Part shown: positions 24,635 to 34,277 of the stretch, piece by piece | Position numbering within the stretch: position 1 is the stretch's first letter | Layout: each line of letters begins with the position of its first letter | DNA from: Elusimicrobia bacterium GWA2_56_46 | GTDB lineage: Bacteria; Elusimicrobiota; Elusimicrobia; Elusimicrobiales; UBA9959 | Assembly: GCA_001799575.1 (NCBI GenBank) | Contig: MGTT01000026.1 | Span: 1-64,000 of the forward strand | Length of the DNA: 64,000 nt | Reading direction: 5' to 3' | Notes under the pieces: generated by a model | The model's input: only the letters and a program-made list of their open reading frames with translations | What the model was told of the DNA's origin: nothing | Databases searched by the model: none | Translations under genes and position numbers: made by a program

Positions 24635-27600
24635 ATGGCAAACGAATACAATGAACTTGAGCAGCTGGTGAACGACGTCACTAATATCGACACGGCCAGA
24701 ATGACTCTCCGCTGGGCGCTGGAGCGCCTGAACGCCATAGAAAAAGAAAAAGCCGAATTGAAAAAAAACCTCGACATCACCGAGGGAACCAGGAAAGGAC
24801 TGGAAATCAAAGTCCAGTCGCTTGAGGATACGTTCAAAAGCCGCGGGAAGAGCCTGGAGGAAAAAGAAAGTTTCTACGCCAAGCTTGAAGCCACCATGGC
24901 CCTGCTCGGCGACGGCAAACTTGATATCCAGCAGCTGCTCAAAAAAGAAGCCCGGCTCGACCACCTGCGCCTGGAGCTTGAGAACGAATACCAGGACAAA
25001 TTCGAGGAACTGGATAAAAACCAGAATTCGGTCATAGAAAGGTGGAATCAGCGTCTGCTGGACGTGGAGGGGCAGTACGCCAAGAGGCTGTCGGAAGCGC
25101 AGGCGCGTTATGACGCGCTGCGGCAGGAACTGGAAGCCGATTACCAGTCCCGCCTCGGCACGCTGGACACGTCCTACCAGCGCAAGGAAAAAGAGCTTAC
25201 GGAGCGGATAAAAACCCTGGAGATTTCGGTGAAAGCCGGCGAGGCCGGGCTGGAGGGCCGCCGCAAAGAGCTGGAAACCGATTTTTTAGGCAAAAAGAAC
25301 GAAATAGAAGCCAATTACCTCAAATTGAAAAGCCTCCTGGAGAGCGGCTTTCAGGAGCGCATCCGTTCCGCGGAAAACGATCATTGCGCCCAGGTCAAGT
25401 CGCTTGAGCGGACCTGGAACGCGGAGCGCGAACGCCTTATGGCCGAGCAGCACGCGCGCGACGAGCAGTTTAAAAAATCCCAGGAGGAGATGGCCAGGCT
25501 GGAAGGGCAGCTCTCCGCGCAGCAGGAGCGCCACCATTCGGAACTAATAGACATTATAAGCAGGAAAGAAGAGGCTTTCAGGGCCAAAGTGGAAGACCTG
25601 GAAAAGGAAAAAGCGGCCTACGAATCGGCCGTGGAGAAACTGAGGCTTCAGCTTGAAGCCAAGGAAAAGGACTGGCTGACCCAGAAAGAACAGGTGTATG
25701 CCGAATTCGCCCAGCGCTGCTCCGATATGGATGCTTCCGTCAGAGAGCGCACTGCCGCGCTCGAAAGAGATTACTCGGGCCGCAAAGACGAGCTGGAAAG
25801 CATTATTTCAGCCGCCAAGGAAAAATTTGAAAAAGACGCGTCCGCGCGCGTGGAAGTGGAACGCCGGGCCATGGAAGAGGAGAAAGCAAGGCTGGTTGAG
25901 GACGGCCGGCTCAAGGACTCGGCCCTCGGCCGCGCCGACGCTTCGATCAAAGAACTGGAAAAAACGTTCTCGGCCTCCAGGGAAGAGCATCACAGGGAGT
26001 TGATGGCGAAGATCCGCGTCAATGAAGAGGCTTTCAGGGCCAAGCTGGCCGAATTCGAGGCTGAAAAGGAAGAGTATAAGACCGTAATAGCCCGGCTGGT
26101 GGGGGAGGCCGGGGCCAAAGACGGCGTTTTTATAGAGGAAAAAAAGCGCCTGCAGAACGAATTTAACGAGAAGTACGCTTCTCTTGAGGCGGAACTCTCG
26201 GCCAGGGACGCGAAAGCGGGCGAAACAGAGGAGACTTATGAGGCCCGGTTGTCGGCTTTGGGCGACTCTTTCAAGGAAAAAGAGAAAGCCTGGGTGCTGG
26301 AAAGGGAAAGGCTGACCAACGAACTTACGGTTATTTCAAATGACGCCCAGGCGCTGGCCGCCGAGCGGGTGGAAAAGATCAAGGCGGCTTACGAAACCAG
26401 AAAGGCCGAGTTGGAAACGCAATTTGAGGAGAAACTGGCCTCGGCTTCCGCCGCGCTGGAATTTGAAAAAGAGCGGATCAACGGGGAACTGGCCGCTGTC
26501 AGGACGGAACTCGGTGAAATGGCCGCACGCGCCAAAGAGCTGGGGGATGAGCTTTCCGCGGACCGCCGCGCGCATCACGAGGAACTGATGGCGAAGCTGG
26601 CGGACAAAGAGGCGGCGCTGAAGGCGCAGGCCGGAAGTTTTGATAAAGAGCTGGCGCTGAAAGACGAGGCGGCCGGGAAGCAGGCCCGTGAGTTCGCCGC
26701 CAGGGAGAAGCAATGGGCCGGAGAGAAAGAGGCGCTTAGCGCCGATTTCGCGGCAAGATTCCAGCTGCTGGAAAAAGGTCTTGCGGAGAGGGAAAGCGCG
26801 CTGGAGCTCCAGTACCGGGTGAAGACCGGGGAAATGGAGAAGAACGCGGCGGAAGTGCGCTCGCTGCTTGAAACCGATTTTAAACAAAAGTTAGCCGTTG
26901 AGAAACGGGCTTTTGAAGACGCTAAAGCGAGTTTGATCGAAGAAAACAGGCTTAAGGAGGAGCGGCTTTCCGAGACCCGCGCGCTGGCGGCCGAGCGTGT
27001 GGAAAAGATAAAGTCGGCGTACGAGTCGCGCAAAGCGGAGCTTGAAAAACAGTACGAGGATAAACTGGCTTCCGCTTCCGCCGCGCTGGCTTTTGAAAAG
27101 GCGCGCCTGGTGGCGGATCTTAAGACCGCGAGCGACGAACATACCAGGCTTACCGAAGAGTTTAAAGAACTTGAGAGGACCATCGCGTCGGACCGCCGCG
27201 CGCATCACGCGGAACTTATGGAGAAGCTGGCGGACAAAGAGGCGGCGCTGAAAGCGCAGGCCGGGAATTTCGTTAAAGAGCTGGCGCTGAAAGACGAGGC
27301 GGCCGGGAAGCAGGCCCATGAATTCGCCGCCAGGGAGAAGCAGTGGTCCAAAGAGAAACAGGAATTGAGCGCCGATTTCGCGGCAAGGTTCCAACTGCTG
27401 GAAAAAGGCCTTGCGGAAAGGGAAAGCGCGCTGGAGCTTCAGTACCGGGTGAAAGCCGGGGAAATGGACAAGAACGCGGCGGAAGTGCGCTCGCTGCTGG
27501 AAGCGGATTTCAGGCAGAGGCTGGACGTAGAGAAACAGGCCTTTGAAGACGCGAAGGCGAGCCTGATCGAAGAAAACAGGCTTAAGGAACGGCAGCTTTC

Positions 27601-30600
27601 CGAGACGCGCGCGCTGGCCGCCGAGCGTGTGGAAAAGATAAAGTCGGCATATGAGTCGCGCAAAGCGGAGATTGAGAAGCAATTTGACGACAAGCTGGCT
27701 TCCGCGTCGGCCGCGCTGGCTTTTGAAAAAGCGCGCATGGTGGCGGATCTTAAGACCGCGAGCGTGGAATACACCAAGCTCAGCGGACAGTTTAAGGAGC
27801 TTGAGGAGACTATCGCGTCCGACCGCCGGGCGCATCACGCCGAACTGATGGCGAAGCTGGCGGAAAAAGAGGACGCGCTGAAAGCGCAGGCCGACGGCTT
27901 TACCAAAGAACTGAATAAACAAAGAAGCGATTTCAACGCGAGGGAAGCGGCTTTGTCGCGCGAAAAGGAAGCAGCTTTAAAGACGCAGTCCGACACCGCC
28001 GGCGGGGAAATTCTCAAGCTGCGCGATCGTCTCAGCTCCCAGGCCGCCGCGTGGGCCATGGAAAGGGAGAAGATGCAGGCCGCTATGGCGGAGGCCGCGG
28101 CCCGCGCTGAGCGGGAGACAAAGGAGCGCGTGTCCCGCCTGGCTTCGGACTATGAGGCCAAAAAAGCCGAGCTGACGCGGATCCTGAACGAGCGTCTGGC
28201 GGAGAAGGAAACGGTGCTGCGCCTTGAGACGGCCAAGGTGATAGAGGAGAGCCGGTTGAAGGATGCGCAGCTGTCTGCGACGCATGAGCGGGTGAAAGAG
28301 CTTGAGAACAAAGTCAATGCGATGAGCGGAACGCATCACGAGGAACTGATGGCGCGTCTGGCCGAGAAAGAAGAGGCGCTGAAAGTCCAGGCGGATGAAT
28401 TGAACCGCGAGAAGGCCTCGGCGCTGGAGGCGCAGGCCGCTGATTTTGACAAGGAACTGGATAAGCTGCGCGAGAGCTCGGGCGTCAGGGAAAGCGCGCT
28501 GGCGGATAAAAACGAAAAACTGGGTCTGGCGCTGAAAGAAGCCGCCGCCCGTGCGGAGCGCGAGATCGCCGAGACCGCCGCCAGGCTGAAAGCGGTTTAT
28601 GAAAGCAGAAAGACGGAGCTTGAAAAGCAGTATGAAGAGAAGCTGGCTTCCGCGACCGCCGCGCTGGCCTTTGAAAAAGCGCGGATGGTCTCGGATCTTA
28701 AGACCGCGAGCGTGGAATATACCAAGCTCAGCGAACAGTTTAAGGATCTTGAGGGGACTATCGCGTCCGACCGTCGGGCGCATCACGCGGAACTGATGGC
28801 GAAGCTGGCGGACAAAGAGTCGGCGCTGAAAACTCAGGCCGGGAATTTCAATAAGGAACTGGCCGGTCTTCGCGACGCTTTCGGTGTTCAGGCCGCGGCG
28901 TGGGCGGCTGAGAAAGAAAAGCTTAATTCGATGATGGCGGAGACGTCTGCCCGCGCCGAGCGCGAGATAAAAGAGCGTGCGATGCGCACGGCGGCGGAGT
29001 ACGAGAACAAGAAAGCGGAGCTGGAGCGGATCCTGAACGAGCGCCTGGCGATGAGCGGGGAACATCACGAAGAGCTGATGGCGCGCCTGGCGGAGAAGGA
29101 AGCGGCGCTGAAAGCGCAGGCTGATGAACTGAACCGCGAGAAAGCGTCCGCCCTGCAGATACAGGCCGGCGCCTTTGAGAAAGAGCTGGCGGCGCGCGAG
29201 TCTGCGCTGAACAAGCAGGCGCAGGAACTGTCCGCTAAAGAGAAATACTGGTCAGGCGAGAAAGAAGCGCTGGCCGCCGATTTCGCGGCGCGGTTCCAGT
29301 TGTTCGCCAGGGATATGGCTGAAAGGGAAAAAGCGCTTGAGCTCCAGTACCGCGCTAAAGAGGCGGAGGTGAACAGGACCGCGGCGCAGGCGCGCGCGCA
29401 GGCCGAGATGAACTTCGCGGAGCGTCTGGCCGCTGAGAAGGATAATTTTGAAAAAGCGAAAGCGCGTCAAGCGGAGGAAGCGGGTCTTAAAGACGCGCAG
29501 TTGTCGGCCACGCATAACAAGCTCAAAGAGCTTGAAAAGCGGATGGGCGAGCTGAAAGACGTTCATCATGCCGAAGCGATGGCGCGTCAGGCCGAGAAGG
29601 AAGCGGCGCTGAAAGCGCAGGCTGAGAATTTCGGCAAAGAGCTGGCCGGTATGCAGGAGTCGTTCAAAGCGAAGCTGGCCGCTCTGGCCCGTGAGCAGGA
29701 AGAGGCGCTGAAAGCGCAGGCCGGTAATTCCAGCAGCGAGATCCTTAAGCTGCGCGAGCGTCTTAACGCCCAGGCCTCGGCGTGGACAGCTGAGAAAGAA
29801 AAGCTTAATTCGATGATGGCGGAGACGTCTGTCCGCGCCGAGCGCGAGATAAAAGAGCGTGCGATGCGCACGGCGGCGGAGTACGAGAACAAGAAAGCGG
29901 AGCTGGAGCGGATCCTGAACGAGCGCCTGGCGGAGAAAGAGTCGGTGCTACGCCTTGAGACGGCCAAAGTGATGGAAGAAAGCCGTCTGAAAGACGGTCA
30001 GTTGTCCGCGACGCATGAGCGGGTGAAAGAGCTTGAGAACAAAGTCAACGCGATGAGCGGGGAACATCACGAAGAGCTGATGGCGCGCCTGGCGGAGAAG
30101 GAAGCGGCGCTGAAAGCGCAGGCTGATGAACTGAACCGCGAGAAAGCGTCCGCCCTGCAGATACAGGCCGGCGCCTTTGAGAAAGAGCTGGCGGCGCGCG
30201 AGTCTGCGCTGAACAAGCAGGCGCAGGAACTGTCCGCTAAAGAGAAATACTGGTCAGGCGAGAAAGAAGCGCTGGCCGCCGATTTCGCGGCGCGGTTCCA
30301 GTTGTTCGCCAGGGATATGGCTGAAAGGGAAAAAGCGCTTGAGCTCCAGTACCGCGCTAAAGAGGCGGAGGTGAACAGGACCGCGGCGCAGGCGCGCGCG
30401 CAGGCCGAGATGAACTTCGCGGAGCGTCTGGCCGCTGAGAAGGATAATTTTGAAAAAGCGAAAGCGCGTCAAGCGGAGGAAGCGGGTCTTAAAGACGCGC
30501 AGTTGTCGGCCACGCATAACAAGCTCAAAGAGCTTGAAAAGCGGATGGGCGAGCTGAAAGACGTTCATCATGCCGAAGCGATGGCGCGTCAGGCCGAGAA

Positions 30601-33508
30601 GGAAGCGGCGCTGAAAGCGCAGGCTGAGAATTTCGGCAAAGAGCTGGCCGGTATGCAGGAGTCGTTCAAAGCGAAGCTGGCCGCTCTGGCCCGTGAGCAG
30701 GAAGAGGCGCTGAAAGCGCAGATTGATCGGTTGAACAGTGAAAAGGCGGCCGCGCTGGAAGCGCAGGCCGGCGGCTTCAATAAGGAATTAGCCGATCTGC
30801 GCGCCGGCTCCGGCGCCAGGGAAAACGCGCTGGCTCATGAGAACGGCAAGCTGGTGCTGGCGTTGAAAGAAGCCGTTTCCCGCGCGGAGCGCGAGATCGC
30901 TGAGAACGCCGCCAGGCTGAAAGCGGTTTATGAAAACAGGAAAGCGGAGCTTGAAAAGCAGTACGAGGACAAGCTGGCTTCCGCGTCCGCCGCGCTGGCC
31001 TTTGAAAAGGCGCGGATGATCTCGGATCTTAAGACCGCGAGCGTGGAATACACCAAGCTCAGCGAGCAGTTTAAGGAGCTTGAGAAGACTATCGCGTCCG
31101 ACCGCAGGGCGCATCACGCCGAACTGATGGCGAAGCTGGCGGATAAAGAGGCCGCGCTGAAAGCGCAGGCGGAGAATTCCGGCAAGGAGCTGGCCGGCCT
31201 GAGGGAATCGTTCAAAGCGAAGCTGGCCGCCCTGGCCCGTGAGCAGGAAGAGGCGCTGAAAGCGCAGGCCGGTAATTCCAACGGCGAGATCCTTAAACTG
31301 CGCGAGCGTCTTAACGCCGGTGAAGCGGCGTGGGGCGCCGAAAAAGAAAAATTGAATTCCGCTCTGTCGGAGACGTCGGCCCGGGCGGAGCGGGAGATAA
31401 AAGAGCGGGCGGCGCGCATTTCCGCCGAGTACGAGAATAAGAAAGCCGAGCTGGAGCGTATCCTGAACGAGCGTCTGGCTGAGAAAGAGTCGGTGCTGCG
31501 CCTTGAGACGGCCAAAGTGATGGAAGAAAGCCGTCTGAAAGACGCCCAGCTGGCGGAGACGCACGAGCGGGTGAAAGAGCTTGAAAATAAAGTCAACGCG
31601 ATGAGCGGCGCGCACCATAAGGAACTGATGGCTCGGCTGGCTGAGAAGGAAGCCGTGCTGAAAGCCCAGGTTGAGAATTCCAACGCGGAATTGAACAAGG
31701 CGCGCGAGGCGTTCAACGAGAAACTTGACTCCCTGAACCGGGAAAAGGCCGCCGCTCTGAAAGCGCAGACCGAAACTTTCGAGAAGGAACTGGCGGTGAA
31801 AGAGGCGGCGTTCCGCAAGCAGGCGCAGGAGCTGGCGACGCGGGAGAAATACTGGGCCGGCGAAAAGGAGGCCCTCAACTCCGATTCCGCCGCGCGGTTC
31901 CAGCTGTTCGCCAAGGAGACGGCGGACAGAGAGAGCGCGATGGAAAATCACTACAGGCTCAGGGAAGCGGAGCTTGCCAGGAACGCGGCGCAGGCGCGCG
32001 AACGTCTGGAAACGGACTTTGTCCGGAGGCAGGCCGCGGAAAGGGACGCTTTCGCGAAAGAGAGAGCCCGGCTGACGGAAGAGAACCTCTTCAAGGACGG
32101 GCGGGTCTCCGAGGCGCAGGAAAAATTAAAAGCCATGGAGACGCGCCTGGAGGAACTTAAGACCGCTCACCAGGCCGAACTGTCGGCGAAAGCCGCGGCT
32201 CTTGAAGCCGATTACGCCGCGCGGCGGGAAGCGCTTGACGCGGAACTGGCCGCCAAGGAAGAGGCCCTCAACAGGGAAACCGCGGCCCGCATGGAATTCG
32301 AACGGACCACCTGGCAGGCGCAGAGCGGGCGGCTTGAGACCATGCTCTCCAGAACCGGCGAGGACTTTAAGAACGCCCAAAAGGAGATCGAAGCGCTGTC
32401 GGCTTCGGTTTCCTCCAGGGAAGAGGAGATAAGCCGGCTGAAAGCGGAGCTGTCCGAACAGGCCCGGCAGGCCGCCGAGGCCCTGAGGCACGCCGAAAGC
32501 GGGGCGCTGGCCGGGAAAGCGGCCGCGCTGGATGCCGCTTACAGGGAGCGCAAAAAACGCCTCGAAGCCGAGACGGACGCCCTGAGGGAAAATCTTGAAA
32601 AAGATTACAAGAACAGCTGCGAAGCCATGGAGAAGAACTACGGGATCAAGAATCGCCAGACCGCCGTTGAAAATGAAGAGCTGAGAAGAACCATGGAAAA
32701 AATGCGCGAAGAACTGGCTGCGGCGCAGAGTACGGCGGGCGGCTACCTTAATGAAATGATGGAGAAAGTCCACGCTCATAAGGCGGAAATGCTCAAACTC
32801 AAAGAAGAGCATGCGGCGGAACTGAACTCCATAATATCCGAGGCGGTGGCGCGGGCGGTCTCGCCGCTCCAGGAAAGGGTCCGGCTCGCGGAGAGCGGGA
32901 TGCTTGAGCTTCAGCGGAACAACAGGGAAGAGCTGCTGGTGATGGAAGAAACGTTCCGGAAAGAGAAAGAAAGGCTTATGGAAGAACTGGGCCGCAGGCA
33001 AAGTTACATAGAGGCCGCGGACTTAAAGGCGCAGGAAATGCAGAACGAACTTATGAACAGCCGCCAGGATTCCGCGGCGGTTTTCCTGGGGCAGATGGCC
33101 GGGCAGGAAGACAAGTTCAAAGCCCTTATAAAAAGTTACGAGATCCGGCAGGAAAAGCTTGAAAAAGAATCCGCCGGCCGCCTGGAAGCGGTCAGAAGCG
33201 AGTACGCGGACAGGATAAGGGATCTGGAAGAGACGCTGAAAGCCAAGGAAAATCTGGTGCGCCAGGGAGGGGAATTCTGGCGCCAGAAGCAATCGGAACT
33301 GGACGCCCAGCATGCCGCCCTCAATATGAAGATCCACAGCTTCAACGAGGAGCTGTTCGCCCAGAAACAGGAACTTTCCGGACGGGAGAACTCCCTTAAC
33401 GCGCAGCGGCTGGCGCTTGAAAAGGAGCACGCCGCCCGGATGGCCGAGATAGAGAAGCTGAAAGTGGAGCTTAGCAAGGCCATCGTGGAGTACAAGAACA
33501 GGAAATGA
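24635..33508 (+). CDS. Giant (2957-aa) repetitive coiled-coil protein
   Basis: No known family recognised. There is no signal peptide or membrane helix, so it is probably cytoplasmic. After a short N-terminal segment (about 1-60; ARMTLRWALERLNAIEKEKA), the chain is almost unbroken Glu/Lys/Ala/Leu/Gln coiled coil. I noticed only one Pro, near residue 2744. Thirteen or so copies of an HHxELMxxLxxKExALKxQ module recur through residues about 300-2330. Larger modules (ALAAERVEKIKSAYESRKAE, FAAREKQW..., FAARFQLL) repeat around them, and a 672-bp DNA segment is perfectly duplicated. The last ~600 residues are non-repetitive coiled coil ending EYKNRK. A filament, spacer or scaffold role is inferred. 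It is followed after 4 bases by a second coiled-coil gene. Confidence 0.9.
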   Translation: MANEYNELEQLVNDVTNIDTARMTLRWALERLNAIEKEKAELKKNLDITEGTRKGLEIKVQSLEDTFKSRGKSLEEKESFYAKLEATMALLGDGKLDIQQLLKKEARLDHLRLELENEYQDKFEELDKNQNSVIERWNQRLLDVEGQYAKRLSEAQARYDALRQELEADYQSRLGTLDTSYQRKEKELTERIKTLEISVKAGEAGLEGRRKELETDFLGKKNEIEANYLKLKSLLESGFQERIRSAENDHCAQVKSLERTWNAERERLMAEQHARDEQFKKSQEEMARLEGQLSAQQERHHSELIDIISRKEEAFRAKVEDLEKEKAAYESAVEKLRLQLEAKEKDWLTQKEQVYAEFAQRCSDMDASVRERTAALERDYSGRKDELESIISAAKEKFEKDASARVEVERRAMEEEKARLVEDGRLKDSALGRADASIKELEKTFSASREEHHRELMAKIRVNEEAFRAKLAEFEAEKEEYKTVIARLVGEAGAKDGVFIEEKKRLQNEFNEKYASLEAELSARDAKAGETEETYEARLSALGDSFKEKEKAWVLERERLTNELTVISNDAQALAAERVEKIKAAYETRKAELETQFEEKLASASAALEFEKERINGELAAVRTELGEMAARAKELGDELSADRRAHHEELMAKLADKEAALKAQAGSFDKELALKDEAAGKQAREFAAREKQWAGEKEALSADFAARFQLLEKGLAERESALELQYRVKTGEMEKNAAEVRSLLETDFKQKLAVEKRAFEDAKASLIEENRLKEERLSETRALAAERVEKIKSAYESRKAELEKQYEDKLASASAALAFEKARLVADLKTASDEHTRLTEEFKELERTIASDRRAHHAELMEKLADKEAALKAQAGNFVKELALKDEAAGKQAHEFAAREKQWSKEKQELSADFAARFQLLEKGLAERESALELQYRVKAGEMDKNAAEVRSLLEADFRQRLDVEKQAFEDAKASLIEENRLKERQLSETRALAAERVEKIKSAYESRKAEIEKQFDDKLASASAALAFEKARMVADLKTASVEYTKLSGQFKELEETIASDRRAHHAELMAKLAEKEDALKAQADGFTKELNKQRSDFNAREAALSREKEAALKTQSDTAGGEILKLRDRLSSQAAAWAMEREKMQAAMAEAAARAERETKERVSRLASDYEAKKAELTRILNERLAEKETVLRLETAKVIEESRLKDAQLSATHERVKELENKVNAMSGTHHEELMARLAEKEEALKVQADELNREKASALEAQAADFDKELDKLRESSGVRESALADKNEKLGLALKEAAARAEREIAETAARLKAVYESRKTELEKQYEEKLASATAALAFEKARMVSDLKTASVEYTKLSEQFKDLEGTIASDRRAHHAELMAKLADKESALKTQAGNFNKELAGLRDAFGVQAAAWAAEKEKLNSMMAETSARAEREIKERAMRTAAEYENKKAELERILNERLAMSGEHHEELMARLAEKEAALKAQADELNREKASALQIQAGAFEKELAARESALNKQAQELSAKEKYWSGEKEALAADFAARFQLFARDMAEREKALELQYRAKEAEVNRTAAQARAQAEMNFAERLAAEKDNFEKAKARQAEEAGLKDAQLSATHNKLKELEKRMGELKDVHHAEAMARQAEKEAALKAQAENFGKELAGMQESFKAKLAALAREQEEALKAQAGNSSSEILKLRERLNAQASAWTAEKEKLNSMMAETSVRAEREIKERAMRTAAEYENKKAELERILNERLAEKESVLRLETAKVMEESRLKDGQLSATHERVKELENKVNAMSGEHHEELMARLAEKEAALKAQADELNREKASALQIQAGAFEKELAARESALNKQAQELSAKEKYWSGEKEALAADFAARFQLFARDMAEREKALELQYRAKEAEVNRTAAQARAQAEMNFAERLAAEKDNFEKAKARQAEEAGLKDAQLSATHNKLKELEKRMGELKDVHHAEAMARQAEKEAALKAQAENFGKELAGMQESFKAKLAALAREQEEALKAQIDRLNSEKAAALEAQAGGFNKELADLRAGSGARENALAHENGKLVLALKEAVSRAEREIAENAARLKAVYENRKAELEKQYEDKLASASAALAFEKARMISDLKTASVEYTKLSEQFKELEKTIASDRRAHHAELMAKLADKEAALKAQAENSGKELAGLRESFKAKLAALAREQEEALKAQAGNSNGEILKLRERLNAGEAAWGAEKEKLNSALSETSARAEREIKERAARISAEYENKKAELERILNERLAEKESVLRLETAKVMEESRLKDAQLAETHERVKELENKVNAMSGAHHKELMARLAEKEAVLKAQVENSNAELNKAREAFNEKLDSLNREKAAALKAQTETFEKELAVKEAAFRKQAQELATREKYWAGEKEALNSDSAARFQLFAKETADRESAMENHYRLREAELARNAAQARERLETDFVRRQAAERDAFAKERARLTEENLFKDGRVSEAQEKLKAMETRLEELKTAHQAELSAKAAALEADYAARREALDAELAAKEEALNRETAARMEFERTTWQAQSGRLETMLSRTGEDFKNAQKEIEALSASVSSREEEISRLKAELSEQARQAAEALRHAESGALAGKAAALDAAYRERKKRLEAETDALRENLEKDYKNSCEAMEKNYGIKNRQTAVENEELRRTMEKMREELAAAQSTAGGYLNEMMEKVHAHKAEMLKLKEEHAAELNSIISEAVARAVSPLQERVRLAESGMLELQRNNREELLVMEETFRKEKERLMEELGRRQSYIEAADLKAQEMQNELMNSRQDSAAVFLGQMAGQEDKFKALIKSYEIRQEKLEKESAGRLEAVRSEYADRIRDLEETLKAKENLVRQGGEFWRQKQSELDAQHAALNMKIHSFNEELFAQKQELSGRENSLNAQRLALEKEHAARMAEIEKLKVELSKAIVEYKNRK
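29048..29719 (+). repeat. 672-bp perfect direct repeat, copy 1
   Basis: Identical base for base to 30050-30721 as far as I can read, at a 1002-bp offset, which keeps the reading frame. It encodes residues about 1472-1695 of the coiled-coil protein. The preceding ~150 bases are also a near-copy of 29785-29938. Confidence 0.92.
30050..30721 (+). repeat. 672-bp perfect direct repeat, copy 2
   Basis: Second copy of 29048-29719. Absence of substitutions points to a recent duplication or gene conversion, or to ongoing length variation by recombination. Short-read assembly across it could be wrong. Confidence 0.92.
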
Positions 33509-33512
33509 TAAT

Positions 33513-34277
33513 ATGAACAAAGAAAGGCTCATACAATGCGTGCCGATAGAGCTTATGGATCGTCTTAAGAACCTTCTCGCCCGCCTCTGGGACGATAAGA
33601 ATCCGGCGGCCGTGCATCTGGGGGCCATCATGGACGAGTTCGAAACGGACGTGAAATCCCTCAGCGGGGTGGTCGCGGAATACGAGACCGACTGCGCCGT
33701 CCGGCTTAAACTGGCGGAAGAGGAATACAGGGAAAAGGCGCGGGCGTTCGAGAACGACCGGGCCGAATACAAGGCGCGCATGTCCGGGCTGGACAAGGCC
33801 TGCGGAGAAAATACCGGGAAAGTGGCGGAGCTCAACGGGATTCTTAAGAGCAAGGAAGCGGAACTTGAGGCTTTCAGGGCGCAGTTCGCCGAAAAGGAAT
33901 TGCAGCTCAACTCAAAATACGTGAACAAAATGTCGGAGCTGTATGACAAGGTGAGCCGTAAGGAGATGGAAATCCTCTCCCGGTGGGAGGAAAAAAACAA
34001 GGCGATGGAGGCGAAATACGGCGCCCTTGAGGCGGAGCACGCGGAGAAGGCCCGCCAGATAAAACTGCGGGAAAAAGCGCTGGAAGAAGAGTTCAATGCC
34101 AGGAAAGAGGAACTTGTAAAGGCTTTTGACAGGGTAAGGCTCGACCTTGAAGCCAGGGAGACGGCGCTCTCCGGCAGGGAAAAAAATCTCGCCGCTTTGG
34201 ACAAAGCGCTTTCCGCCAGGGAGGAGAAACTGGCCGCGCTGGAGAAGAAAAGACGCACGGTCACGGACGATCTATGA
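33513..34277 (+). CDS. Coiled-coil protein, second gene of the operon
   Basis: A 254-aa protein, no signal peptide. The first ~60 residues are a folded-looking helical segment (IQCVPIELMDRLKNLLARLW). Residues about 60-250 are coiled coil with the same Glu/Lys/Ala style as the giant upstream protein (AEKELQLNSKY, REKALEEEFNARKEELVK). It begins 4 bases after the giant gene and overlaps the next gene as ATGA, so all three are expressed together. It may be a capping or adaptor partner of the giant protein. No family was recognised. Confidence 0.75.
   Translation: MNKERLIQCVPIELMDRLKNLLARLWDDKNPAAVHLGAIMDEFETDVKSLSGVVAEYETDCAVRLKLAEEEYREKARAFENDRAEYKARMSGLDKACGENTGKVAELNGILKSKEAELEAFRAQFAEKELQLNSKYVNKMSELYDKVSRKEMEILSRWEEKNKAMEAKYGALEAEHAEKARQIKLREKALEEEFNARKEELVKAFDRVRLDLEARETALSGREKNLAALDKALSAREEKLAALEKKRRTVTDDL

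Noticed and set aside
30788-31951. Long antisense ORFs (up to 387 aa) in the coiled-coil gene
   Set aside because: They arise from the repetitive GC-rich codons of the sense gene; their translations are Arg/Gly/Phe-rich mirror readings that repeat with the sense repeats.
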